Positions 1-7,441 of a DNA stretch of 64,000 nt are shown here, one piece after another (position 1 is the stretch's first letter; each line of letters begins with the position of its first letter). The stretch lies in contig CANQWC010000005.1 in NCBI GenBank assembly GCA_947627455.1, positions 33,732 through 97,731 on the forward strand. The letters run 5' to 3'. The notes beneath the pieces were generated by a model. That model saw nothing but the letters and a program-made list of their open reading frames with translations. It made no database searches and was not told where the DNA came from. The position numbers and the translations under genes are program-made. The DNA comes from an uncultured Clostridia bacterium (GTDB lineage Bacteria; Bacillota; Clostridia; Oscillospirales; Ruminococcaceae).

Positions 1-2
1 TT

Positions 3-1565
3 ATCCGCGAATATATGCCCGACGCGCTCTGCTCGCGGACAAGAGAAGCCCCCGACCTTAAGGTCAACGCGGGGGCGGTGGTTCAGTTCAAGAATTATAT
101 GTCGGAATTCATCGAGCTGAATAAATCGGTGGCGAGGCTTCGCACTATGTCGCATATTCTTGCGCCGATCGATATGTTTTCCCAGAACAACACCGCTTAT
201 GTGATCACTCAGTATACCGACGCGATAACCCTGAAACAGTATTTGGCCGACAACGCGGGCGAGCTTACCTGGGAGCAGGTCAAAAAGCTCTTCCCGCCGC
301 TGCTGACCACCCTCGCCTGCATACATAACGCGGGCGTGCTTCATCGGGGAATATGCCTTGAAAATATTCTTGTCACCGACAGGGGAGAGCTTTTGCTGAC
401 GGGGTTCTCTATACCCGCTGTCAGGACCGTAAACACCGACCTCGCGCCTGAGCTTTATACGGGTTATTCCGCGCCCGAACAGTATGCGTCGAGCGACTGG
501 ATAGGCACTTGGACGGACGTTTACGCGGTCGCGGCGGTGATGTATCGGCTTCTGACGGGGTGTATGCCGACAGAACCGATGGCGAGGGTCGGAAACGACG
601 ACCTTCTTGAACCCGCAAAAATCAACCCGAACGTTCCCGCAAATGTCTCTAAGGTTATTATGCAGGCGATGAGGCTTAACTGCGACCAGAGGATTCAGAC
701 GGTTACGGACTTTGTCACAAAGCTGTTCGACCAGCCGAGCTATATGCAGAAGATGCCGAACGGAGCTACTCAGACCATTCCGATTCAGGTGCCGAAGCAG
801 CAGACATCGAAGAGCCGCAAAAAGAAGAAGAAAAAGAAGAATAACGCCGCCGTCGCGAACGCTTTTATGCTTCTTGGAGCGTGCGTTCTCATCGGGTTTG
901 TAGTCGCGGCGTTTGTGATGCTCGCAAGAATGCTTTTGCCGCCGACGGGCGAGCAGCCTGTCACGAGCGGGACGGTTTCGGATATTCCGCCGATTGTTTC
1001 AAACGTCGGCACATCAAACGAGATAGTGTCGAGCGTTACCGACGCGACGCAGCCGCCGATTTCATCGGAAGCGACAACCACCGCAAGACCGCAGGGCAAC
1101 CCGTTTGTGATGCCCGACTTACTCGGGCAGAGGTATGACTCGGTGGCGAGCAACCCGACTTGGAAGGAGCGCCTTGAATTCGACGTAACCTATGACTATT
1201 CGGACGAATATGAAAAGGGCCTGATCTATGAGCAGGACATCGAGAAGGGGACGACGCTTTACCCGATTCAGAAGGTGAAGATATCGGTCAGCAACGGCCT
1301 TAAGGTGGTCGAGATTCCCGATTTCTTTGACCCCGATACTGGCGCGAGAATGACGAGAGAGGAATATATCGCGATTCTTGACGGGCTCAATATCAAGTAT
1401 TCGTGCAGGGATATCGAGACGCCGAACGAGATGTCGGGGTATGTCATGGCGGTATACTGCGCCGAGACGGGCGGAGAGGTCGGCGGCGAGATAAACGTTG
1501 CCGAGGGGAACACCCTTTACGTCGATGTTTCGGTATTTACACCCGGGCTTTCGCTGGCGGGATAA
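3..1565 (+). CDS. PASTA-domain Ser/Thr kinase-like protein (probable pseudokinase), 5' truncated by window edge
   Basis: The reading frame is open from base 3, so the start lies upstream; the ATG at 15 is internal. The cytoplasmic part looks like a bacterial protein kinase of the clostridial type: an IREYMP segment where the strand-3 lysine region sits, then a C-lobe with APEQY and DVYAVAAVMYRLLTG. Catalytic residues are replaced: the HRD aspartate is Gly (HRG, residues 110-112 counted from the ATG at 15), the following lysine position reads ICLEN, and DFG is TGF (129-131). A lysine-rich stop-transfer stretch near residue 270 is followed by one membrane helix (about 284-308), a Ser/Thr-rich linker, and two PASTA-like segments (about 365-430 and 431-510) that in this family bind muropeptides outside the cell. 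I infer a membrane sensor that signals by binding rather than by phosphorylation. Kinase fold is sure; lack of activity is inference. Confidence 0.85.
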   Translation: MREYMPDALCSRTREAPDLKVNAGAVVQFKNYMSEFIELNKSVARLRTMSHILAPIDMFSQNNTAYVITQYTDAITLKQYLADNAGELTWEQVKKLFPPLLTTLACIHNAGVLHRGICLENILVTDRGELLLTGFSIPAVRTVNTDLAPELYTGYSAPEQYASSDWIGTWTDVYAVAAVMYRLLTGCMPTEPMARVGNDDLLEPAKINPNVPANVSKVIMQAMRLNCDQRIQTVTDFVTKLFDQPSYMQKMPNGATQTIPIQVPKQQTSKSRKKKKKKKNNAAVANAFMLLGACVLIGFVVAAFVMLARMLLPPTGEQPVTSGTVSDIPPIVSNVGTSNEIVSSVTDATQPPISSEATTTARPQGNPFVMPDLLGQRYDSVASNPTWKERLEFDVTYDYSDEYEKGLIYEQDIEKGTTLYPIQKVKISVSNGLKVVEIPDFFDPDTGARMTREEYIAILDGLNIKYSCRDIETPNEMSGYVMAVYCAETGGEVGGEINVAEGNTLYVDVSVFTPGLSLAG

Positions 1566-1566
1566 T

Positions 1567-1834
1567 GCCCCTCTGCCACAAGAAAACAAACCCGCATAAT
1601 CTAACGCAAAGCCGTCAACTTCATCGTTGGCGGCTCTTGCATTACATACAGTAGTGCGTGCGAGCCGCCGCCTTGAATTTGGCGGCTTTGCGCGACTCTA
1701 TCATATGCCTGTTTTGTTCCTGCTCGACTGCCCTCGACAAAAACGACCGTCTCGGTTGTCTTGCAGACAAAACATGGCATATGAGGCGTTCGCGGTGCTC
1801 ACCGAGCACTTTTGTTTTCTTATGTCAGAGGGGC
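1567..1834. repeat. Palindromic MITE-like repeat element, copy 1
   Basis: The element starts one base after the kinase stop codon. Its ends are inverted repeats of about 24 bp (GCCCCTCTG at the left, CAGAGGGGC at the right, about 22 of 24 matching). Inside are nested hairpins: CATATGCC with GGCATATG, GTGCTC with GAGCAC (1795-1809), and GCCGTCAAC with GTTGGCGGC. A second copy lies at 34157-34361 in the same orientation. This copy carries about 62 extra bases (about 1635-1697) with their own hairpin. No transposase and no clear target duplication are seen. The short frames reading through it do not look like genes. Confidence 0.85.
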
Positions 1835-1874
1835 AAACAGGGCTTTGCAGTAAAATATGTACAGAATATTTACA

Positions 1875-1903
1875 AAAGACGTGTCGATTTTCGGCACGTC
1901 TTT
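1875..1903 (+). terminator. Intrinsic terminator upstream of pfkA
   Basis: AAAGACGTG pairs with CACGTCTTT across a short loop (13-bp stem with one G-T pair) and is followed by T-rich sequence. It would end transcripts coming from the kinase gene and the repeat element. Confidence 0.75.
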
Positions 1904-1917
1904 GTTGCAGTTGATTC

Positions 1918-1946
1918 TTGACTTTATTTTGTCCTTGTGATATTCT
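1918..1946 (+). promoter_or_regulatory. Sigma-A type promoter of pfkA
   Basis: TTGACT, 17-base spacer, TATTCT. It lies between the terminator at 1875-1903 and pfkA, leaving a leader of about 70 bases. Confidence 0.6.
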
Positions 1947-2023
1947 AAATGTAACTGCGGCGGGCAATACTGCCGCTGCGCAATCTGTTTCACGAATTTC
2001 AGTGAAGTAGGAGGAGTTACTTT

Positions 2024-2998
2024 ATGGCTATGACAATAGGTATCCTTACCAGCGGCGGCGACGCCCCGGGCATGAACGCCGCAATCCGTGCGGTGGCAAG
2101 ATCGGCTATCGCGAGGGGATATAAGGTCATCGGAATCCGCAGGGGCTATCAGGGACTTATCGAGGGCGATATGTTCGAGCTTGGAGCCAGAGACGTATCG
2201 GATATTCTTCACCGCGGCGGCACCGTTCTTTGCACCGCAAGAAGCAAGGAATTCACCACGGCGGCGGGTCTTGAAAAGGCCAAGAAAAACCTCGACAGCG
2301 CGGGAATTGACGCGCTTGTGGTTATCGGCGGCGACGGAACCTATCGCGGAGCGCTCGACCTTTCGCACATGGGCGTCAAGTGCATCGGAATTCCGGGGAC
2401 TATCGACAACGACATCGTTTGCACCGAGTATACCATCGGGTTTGACACCGCTCAGAACACCGCGCTTGATATGCTTGACAAGCTTAAAGACACCGAAATG
2501 TCGCATTCGCGCTGCTCGGTGGTTGAAGTAATGGGAAGAAACGCAGGCCATATCGGCGTAAACGTTGCTGCCGCAACGGGAGCTATCGACTGTCTTACAG
2601 TTGAGGTGCCGTTCGATCTTGACGACATCTGCCGCAAGATTTCGGAGCAGAAGCACGCGGGCAAGACCCACTTTGAACTCATCGTCTGCGAGGGGGTTGT
2701 TCACGACGACTTCACCTCGGAGCACATCGCAAAATATATCGAGTCAAAGACGGGGGTGACATCACGCGCAACCGTTTTGGGCCACGTTCAGAGGGGCGGC
2801 GCGCCGACCTGCTATGACAGAGTTATGGCCCTCAAGATGGGCTACTACGCGGTAGAGCTGCTCTCGAACGGCTATAAGAACAGAATCGTAGCAGTCAAGA
2901 ACAACAAGCTTGTCGACTATGACATCGACGAGGCGCTCAGAATGCAGAAGGGCTATGACGAAAAGCTTCATTCGGTTCTGAGGGTGCTTTCGATCTGA
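2024..2998 (+). CDS. pfkA: ATP-dependent 6-phosphofructokinase
   Basis: Phosphorylates fructose 6-phosphate to fructose 1,6-bisphosphate, the committed step of glycolysis. The 324 residues match the usual 320-aa bacterial enzyme. ATP-binding loop GGDGT is at 102-106 (glycine, as in ATP-dependent enzymes, where PPi enzymes have Asp). The catalytic loop GTIDND is at 125-130 with the base Asp128. The ATG follows a strong AGGAGGAG ribosome site. In many clostridia pfkA follows dnaE; here it is detached from dnaE (about 48 kb away) and sits next to folT. No pyruvate kinase gene adjoins it. Confidence 0.97.
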   Translation: MAMTIGILTSGGDAPGMNAAIRAVARSAIARGYKVIGIRRGYQGLIEGDMFELGARDVSDILHRGGTVLCTARSKEFTTAAGLEKAKKNLDSAGIDALVVIGGDGTYRGALDLSHMGVKCIGIPGTIDNDIVCTEYTIGFDTAQNTALDMLDKLKDTEMSHSRCSVVEVMGRNAGHIGVNVAAATGAIDCLTVEVPFDLDDICRKISEQKHAGKTHFELIVCEGVVHDDFTSEHIAKYIESKTGVTSRATVLGHVQRGGAPTCYDRVMALKMGYYAVELLSNGYKNRIVAVKNNKLVDYDIDEALRMQKGYDEKLHSVLRVLSI

Positions 2999-3020
2999 TC
3001 GCAAAGACAACAAAAATTTA

Positions 3021-3118
3021 AGAGTAGGGGCACGAGCGTGAATTAGTGCCGAACAGACGGGGAGTTGCTGTTCGGACAAAACGCCTTTCGGCTGCGGTTC
3101 GTGCTCCGCATCCCGCTT
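3021..3118 (+). promoter_or_regulatory. Tetrahydrofolate (THF) riboswitch
   Basis: In the 196-bp gap before folT the conserved blocks of the THF aptamer appear in order: GAGTAG, a GCGTG turn, TTAGTG, GGGGAGTTG, ACAAAACGC, GCTGCGG, and the closing CCGCATCCCGCTT. The helices close: GGCACGA (3029-3035) with TCGTGC (3099-3104), and CCGAACAG with CTGTTCGG. This class is known to sit in front of folT in clostridia and to lower expression when folate is plentiful. About 60 bases remain to the ribosome site for an expression platform; I see no clear terminator, so translational control is more likely. Confidence 0.85.
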
Positions 3119-3194
3119 AACATGCCTATATCTGCCTTTTTCGGCTCTTCTGCATATTAAGCAGGTCACTGTTTATTTCAAGGAGGGAATCGCC

Positions 3195-4004
3195 GTGAAA
3201 GGCTTTTTCAATCTGTTCGGGCGCTCGGCAAAAGAGCTTAAAAGCATTCGCTGCCTGACTATCACCGCTATGCTCATCGCGCTGGACCTCGCGATAAAGC
3301 TTGTGACAACCATGCGCGCAAGCGACACCCTGCATATTTCCTTCGCGTTTGTGGCGCTTGCTTCGGTCTCGATGCTCTACGGCCCGACCGTGGGGTTCAT
3401 CGCGGGAATGATAACCGACCTGCTCGGGTATCTTATCAGCCCGTCGGGGGCTTTTGATATCAGGTTTACGCTCATCGAGGCGCTCGGGGCGATGATCTAC
3501 GGGATATTTCTTTATAACGCTCAGAACGACCGCTGGCTTGTGCCGAGGGTCATCGCGGCAAAGACGACTGTCGTGATAATCTGTAACCTATGGCTTACGA
3601 CATGGGCGGTGGCGTCGCTCGCGGGGAAGGGCTTTTTGGCGATGCTTCCCGCAAGGGCGATAAAAAACATCGTTCAGCTGCCCGTTGACATTATTCTTCT
3701 CTCGCTGATTCTGCCCATCGTGCTGAAAATTTGGCAGGCGGTGCCCGGGAACAAGAGGGTAATCGACGAAAAGCTTTTATTCTGCGACGAGAGCGTCGGA
3801 AAGGCGATGATCGCGCTGACGGTGCTTATGCTTATTATAGTTGTATGCCTCGGGTATGCCGCGCAGAATATCAGCGATCAGCTTAAAGAGCTCAAGGTCT
3901 CGGTTAATTCTCAGGCGGAGGAAATTGAAAAGCACGACGCGGAGATCGCGAAAATATATGAGGAATTGGGCATCGAGAGGCCCGAGACGGAGACGGAAGA
4001 ATAA
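3195..4004 (+). CDS. folT: ECF transporter folate-specific S component with C-terminal coiled-coil tail
   Basis: A small hydrophobic protein that binds folate and docks on the shared EcfAAT energizing module. The S-component fold is visible: the RSAKELKSIR start typical of FolT, then about six membrane segments to residue 180. Unusual for the family (about 170-190 aa) is an extension: a seventh hydrophobic segment (about 205-222), a heptad-like coiled coil and an acidic end. The GTG start is chosen for its AAGGAGGGA ribosome site 6 bases upstream. The THF riboswitch in the leader supports folate as substrate. No ecfA or ecfT genes are in the window. Family is fairly sure; the role of the tail is unknown. 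Confidence 0.85.
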   Translation: MKGFFNLFGRSAKELKSIRCLTITAMLIALDLAIKLVTTMRASDTLHISFAFVALASVSMLYGPTVGFIAGMITDLLGYLISPSGAFDIRFTLIEALGAMIYGIFLYNAQNDRWLVPRVIAAKTTVVIICNLWLTTWAVASLAGKGFLAMLPARAIKNIVQLPVDIILLSLILPIVLKIWQAVPGNKRVIDEKLLFCDESVGKAMIALTVLMLIIVVCLGYAAQNISDQLKELKVSVNSQAEEIEKHDAEIAKIYEELGIERPETETEE

Positions 4005-4017
4005 TTTTTCAAATCCC

Positions 4018-4046
4018 TTGAAAACAGGGGGAAAATATGTTAGAAT
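4018..4046 (+). promoter_or_regulatory. Promoter of the SpoIIM-like/YesL-like pair
   Basis: TTGAAA, 17-base spacer, TAGAAT, just downstream of the folT stop. The predicted start of transcription falls within the hairpin at 4047-4071. Confidence 0.5.
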
Positions 4047-4071
4047 AAAAGGCGGAGGGTATCCGCCTTTT
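4047..4071 (+). terminator. Hairpin acting as folT terminator and/or 5' hairpin of the next transcript
   Basis: AAAAGGCGGA pairs with TCCGCCTTTT. The stem ends in a T-run, as in an intrinsic terminator, and overlaps the expected start site of the promoter at 4018-4046. Confidence 0.6.
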
Positions 4072-4119
4072 GTAATATTGCCTGTCCTCGGGGAATATAA
4101 TTTTCCGTGAGGTGATTTT

Positions 4120-4686
4120 ATGAATCAGCAAAGGCACTCGCCCGATATCGCGCTGGCGGTTTTCACGGCCGTCGGGGTGACGGCGGGGGTGATACTCAGC
4201 CTTGGGTTTGACGAGGATTATCTTGTCGGGCTCTGCGGCGTCGGGAGGAAGATTTCGCTCGCGGGCGGCGGGAATTGGTTCGCGGTTTTTATGAGCTCGT
4301 TCGGCGGCTCGGCGATTCTTCTCGGGGCGGCGTTTTTGCTCGGGTTTTCGGCGATAGCTCAGCCTGCGGAGCTTCTTTTGGTCGGCTTTAGGGGGCTCGG
4401 GCTCGGGCTTTGCGTCAGAGGGGTATACCTCGGCGGGAACGTTCTGAGCTCGATGGCGGCGTTTCTGCCCTTTGCGGTTTTTTCGACAGCGGTGCTGATA
4501 CTCTCGGCGAGGGAGGCGTTTTATCTTTCGCAGAGATATCTTGCACTCTCGACGACAGACGAAAACCGCCTCGGGATACGCTCGCAGGTTCGGGATTATT
4601 CCGCAAGGTTTATGATATATTTTTTGCTGCTCGCGGTTTTGGCGGCGGGCGACACTTTTCTGGCGGGGGTGCTGGCCTCGGCCTGA
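4120..4686 (+). CDS. SpoIIM-like (stage II sporulation protein M family) membrane protein
   Basis: A 188-aa protein with about five membrane segments. The first loop after the N-terminal helix and the pattern FGGSAILLGAAFLLGFSA followed by glycine-rich helices resemble SpoIIM/DUF95 proteins, which act with SpoIID and SpoIIP in peptidoglycan remodelling during engulfment. The ATG follows GAGGTGA. It is followed 20 bases later by a YesL-like gene, so the two are probably one transcript. Similarity is by overall pattern, not by a catalytic motif, and a different polytopic family cannot be excluded. Confidence 0.5.
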   Translation: MNQQRHSPDIALAVFTAVGVTAGVILSLGFDEDYLVGLCGVGRKISLAGGGNWFAVFMSSFGGSAILLGAAFLLGFSAIAQPAELLLVGFRGLGLGLCVRGVYLGGNVLSSMAAFLPFAVFSTAVLILSAREAFYLSQRYLALSTTDENRLGIRSQVRDYSARFMIYFLLLAVLAAGDTFLAGVLASA

Positions 4687-4706
4687 GATTGGAAAGGAAT
4701 GTAAAA

Positions 4707-5609
4707 ATGGGACTGTTTTCAAACTATGAAAAGGTGGGAAAGGGCGTTTCGAAGGACCCCGACAATAAGATTGCGCTGTTTAGGTTCATCGACATTTATA
4801 CATCGCATTTTTCAAAGCTGGTCGCGCTTAATTTCATCTTTTTGCTGGCGCTTCTGCCCTTCGCGGGGATAATGTTCGTTGAGTATCTCGACCTTGAGGT
4901 TTCGGTATATTATATTCTTATGTATGTGCTGTTTGTGCTGTCGGGGATATTCGTCGGGCCTGCGATCTGCGGGTTCATGAAGGTGCTCAGAAATATTTCC
5001 TGCCGTCGGCCCGTGTTCATCTGGGCGGACTATTGGAGAGCTTTTCGCCTTAACTTTAAGCAGGGGGCAATAATGGGCGTTATCGACATGTTCGCCGTGG
5101 TCGCGATGTCGTTTGCGTTTCCCCTCTATTACAGGCTCGGCGAGGAAAATTCGTTCTTTAATATTCCGTTTTTAATCTGCATCGTTGTTACCTTTATCTT
5201 CATCATGATGCACTTTTATATCTATTTGCTGATAGTCTCGACAAACCTCAGCCTTTGGCAGATTCTCAGGAACTCGCTGTTTCTTACGGCGATAGAGATC
5301 AAGACAAGCGTTATAAACCTGCTCACGACGGTTATTCTGGTTCTGGCGTCGGTGCTGCTGTTCCCGTGGACGGTGCTTTTGCTCATCGTGCTGCCGTCGT
5401 TTTTGGGGCTGCTCTATGCGTTTAACTGCTTCCCCGCGATAAGGCAGCACATCATCAAGCCGTATTACGACGAGAGGGGAGAGGAGATGCCCGACCTCAG
5501 CTATACTCAGCCGACAGAGGAGACCGAGGCGGTGTTTGTAGATACCCCCGAGACGGAGATACCTCAGGAGCCGCCGAAAAAGAAAAAGGGAAAAAAGAGA
5601 ATCAGATGA
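4707..5609 (+). CDS. YesL-like DUF624 membrane protein
   Basis: 300 aa from the ATG at 4707, chosen for the GGAAAGGA site; the same frame is open further upstream but overlaps the preceding gene. The DUF624 layout is visible: a short amphipathic N-terminus (GLFSNYEKVGKG), about six hydrophobic segments with FVGPAICGFMKVLRN after the second, and a conserved WRAFRLNFKQG loop. The C-terminus is a charged cytoplasmic tail ending in lysines and arginines. Function is unknown; in Bacilli yesL lies near carbohydrate-use genes, but here the neighbour is SpoIIM-like. Confidence 0.75.
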   Translation: MGLFSNYEKVGKGVSKDPDNKIALFRFIDIYTSHFSKLVALNFIFLLALLPFAGIMFVEYLDLEVSVYYILMYVLFVLSGIFVGPAICGFMKVLRNISCRRPVFIWADYWRAFRLNFKQGAIMGVIDMFAVVAMSFAFPLYYRLGEENSFFNIPFLICIVVTFIFIMMHFYIYLLIVSTNLSLWQILRNSLFLTAIEIKTSVINLLTTVILVLASVLLFPWTVLLLIVLPSFLGLLYAFNCFPAIRQHIIKPYYDERGEEMPDLSYTQPTEETEAVFVDTPETEIPQEPPKKKKGKKRIR

Positions 5610-5615
5610 TATGTA

Positions 5616-5634
5616 CCCGCCCGAATCAGGCGGG
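5616..5634. other. Small inverted repeat between convergent genes
   Basis: CCCGCC pairs with GGCGGG around a 7-base loop, between the ends of the YesL-like gene and the small minus-strand gene. Too short of T residues to be a confident terminator. Confidence 0.35.
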
Positions 5635-5641
5635 ACAGGGG

Positions 5642-5818
5642 TTACATGAACATTCCTCCGAGAATGTCCATCATCGTTCCTACCGAGCGCATGGCCTTTA
5701 CCGAGTTGGACTTAAGGCGGCGCTTTTCGGTTTTTGTCGCGTTGGTGAGGGCGTAGGTCACGACTCCTGCCGCCATTCCCACCGCAACTCCCTTTGCGAG
5801 CGAGGATACGTTCATCAT
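5642..5818 (-). CDS. Small hydrophobic/basic protein of 58 aa, function unknown
   Basis: Reading the minus strand from 5818 gives 58 codons and a TAA, starting with two methionines. An AGGAA ribosome site lies about 7 bases upstream of the start. The N-terminal half is an alanine/glycine/valine helix (AKGVAVGMAAGVVTYAL), then a basic patch (TEKRRLKS) and a methionine-rich end. It resembles the small YtxH-like one-helix proteins common in clostridia. No function can be given. The two upstream regions of this gene and of the pyridoxal kinase gene face each other, so the genes are divergent. Confidence 0.65.
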   Translation of the reverse strand: MMNVSSLAKGVAVGMAAGVVTYALTNATKTEKRRLKSNSVKAMRSVGTMMDILGGMFM

Positions 5819-5938
5819 TGTTCATTTCCTGCCTTTCAATATATTGTGAAAATATTCTGTACCGATTTCTTGCATTTAAACCTTAAAATTCACCCTTTTT
5901 TGACGTAAAAATTTCCAATTTGTAAAGGACTGATAGAT

Positions 5939-6799
5939 ATGTCGGATTTAAAACGGGTCGCGGCGATTCATGACCTATCGGGCGTCGGCAGATGCTCGCT
6001 TTCGGTGATTTTTCCGACGCTCTCGGTGATGGGAATTCAGGTCTGCGCGGTGCCGACAGCGCTTTTATCGACCCACACAAACGGCTTCGGCGACGTTGTT
6101 CTCAAGGATATGACCGACTATATTCCCGAGGCGCTGAGGCATTATATTTCCGCGGAAATAGGCTTTGACTGCGTTTACTCGGGGTTTTTGGCCTCGCAGG
6201 AGCAGGTGAGCCACTGCCTTGAATTCATGGACAGCTTTAAGAACGCCCTGAGAGTCGTCGACCCCGTTATGGGGGACGGCGGAAAGAGGTATCGGACCTA
6301 TGACGACGCGCTCTGCAGAAGAATGGGGGAGCTCGTCGCGGCGGCGGATATCATCACGCCTAACCTGACCGAGGCTTCGATTCTTCTTGACATGCCCTAC
6401 CCGAACGCGCCGCTGACCGTCGGCGAGATTAAGAAAACCTTGGTGAAGCTTTCGGCAAAAGGGCCGAAGACGGTCGTTATCACAAGCGTTGTGACGGCCG
6501 ACGGGGAGATATGCAACGTGGGGTATGACAGCGAGCACAACGCGTTCTGGCGGGTGCCCTATGAGGCTATCCCGAAGAGCTACCCGGGGACGGGCGACAT
6601 CTTCGCGAGCATTCTCACGGGGGGGATTCTTTTGGGGGACAGCCTGCCCATCGCGATGACGAGGGCGACGGCTTTCTGCGAGTACGCAATCAAGACGACA
6701 TTCGGCTACGGCGCGCCCGCCCGCGAGGGGGTTATGCTTGAAAAATGCCTGCCGATGCTCGCGGAGAAGCAGAGCTTTACGGAGTACAGGCAGCTTTGA
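5939..6799 (+). CDS. pdxY: Pyridoxal/pyridoxamine kinase
   Basis: Phosphorylates pyridoxal or pyridoxamine with ATP in the vitamin B6 salvage pathway. A 286-aa ribokinase-fold protein starting with the family's IHDLSGVGRCSL segment; substrate and phosphate contacts include VVDPVMGDGG (about 101-110) and the catalytic GTGD at 217-220. The ATG follows GTAAAGGA. A ThiD-type hydroxymethylpyrimidine kinase is the closest alternative, but the N-terminal segment and THTNGFG loop fit pyridoxamine kinase better. A GC-rich clustered palindrome follows immediately. Confidence 0.88.
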   Translation: MSDLKRVAAIHDLSGVGRCSLSVIFPTLSVMGIQVCAVPTALLSTHTNGFGDVVLKDMTDYIPEALRHYISAEIGFDCVYSGFLASQEQVSHCLEFMDSFKNALRVVDPVMGDGGKRYRTYDDALCRRMGELVAAADIITPNLTEASILLDMPYPNAPLTVGEIKKTLVKLSAKGPKTVVITSVVTADGEICNVGYDSEHNAFWRVPYEAIPKSYPGTGDIFASILTGGILLGDSLPIAMTRATAFCEYAIKTTFGYGAPAREGVMLEKCLPMLAEKQSFTEYRQL

Positions 6800-6813
6800 G
6801 GAAACTTTAACGC

Positions 6814-6906
6814 GGCCGCGGCCCTTGCGGGCGAAGCCCGCAAGGACCCATGCGCCGAAGGCGCATGGGCCCCGCCCCCCGCTTCGCGGGGGGCGGGGCC
6901 GCGGCC
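6814..6906. repeat. REP-like cloverleaf of three perfect GC-rich hairpins
   Basis: The palindrome GGCCGCGGCC at both ends (6814-6823 and 6897-6906) can pair as an outer stem. Inside, packed side by side, are perfect hairpins with 3-base loops: 6824-6844 (9-bp stem), 6847-6869 (10-bp stem) and 6870-6898 (13-bp stem of almost pure G and C). Together they would form a four-way junction in DNA or RNA. It lies between pdxY and trmL. No second copy of it was seen in the window. Confidence 0.85.
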
Positions 6907-6940
6907 TTACCTTTGTTCCGAACCTGTAAAGGAGTAGACC

Positions 6941-7438
6941 ATGACACTTAATATAGTTCTCGTTGAGCCGCAGATTCCTCAGAATACGGGCAATATATCC
7001 CGCACATGCGCGGTGACGGGCGCAAGGCTTCACCTTGTGCGGCCGCTCGGGTTTGAAGTCACCGATAAGAACCTCAAGCGCGCGGGCCTCGATTATTGGG
7101 ACAAGCTCGATATCACATACTACGACTCGCTCGAAGATTTCTTTGAAAAAACCAAGGGCGGAAAGTATTTTTACTTTACAACCAAGGGCAGAAACCTTTA
7201 TACCGAGGTCGAATACCCCGACGGCTGTTATATAGTCTTCGGGCGGGAGGACGCGGGGCTTCCAGAGGAGCTTTTGCATGATAACCCCGATTCCTGCCTG
7301 CGGCTGCCGATGAGGCCGACGCTGCGAAGCCTTAACCTCTCGAATTCGGTCGCGATCGCGGCGTATGAAGTTTTGAGACAGTGGGATTTTCCCGACCTTG
7401 AACGGGAGGGGAAGCTCACGAAATTTGAATGGGAGTAG
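6941..7438 (+). CDS. trmL: tRNA (cytidine(34)-2'-O)-methyltransferase
   Basis: A SPOUT-class enzyme that 2'-O-methylates the wobble base of certain leucine tRNAs with S-adenosylmethionine. At 165 aa it has the short stand-alone TrmL length. Motif 1 near the start reads PQIPQNTGNISRTC. The trefoil-knot part is visible as FGREDAGLPEELL and LRSLNLSNSVAIAAYE. The ATG follows AAAGGAG. It is separated by only 3 bases from the next gene, so the two are probably cotranscribed. Confidence 0.95.
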   Translation: MTLNIVLVEPQIPQNTGNISRTCAVTGARLHLVRPLGFEVTDKNLKRAGLDYWDKLDITYYDSLEDFFEKTKGGKYFYFTTKGRNLYTEVEYPDGCYIVFGREDAGLPEELLHDNPDSCLRLPMRPTLRSLNLSNSVAIAAYEVLRQWDFPDLEREGKLTKFEWE

Positions 7439-7441
7439 ATT

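Noticed and set aside
1701..1967. Minus-strand frames with shared peptides in both repeat element copies (also 34228-34605)
   Set aside because: The similarity comes from the shared element DNA; the frames differ at both ends, have no ribosome site, and stop outside the element at random places.
1820..2725. 301-codon minus-strand frame over the pfkA region
   Set aside because: Antisense to pfkA, which is certain; the translation shows no recognisable family features.
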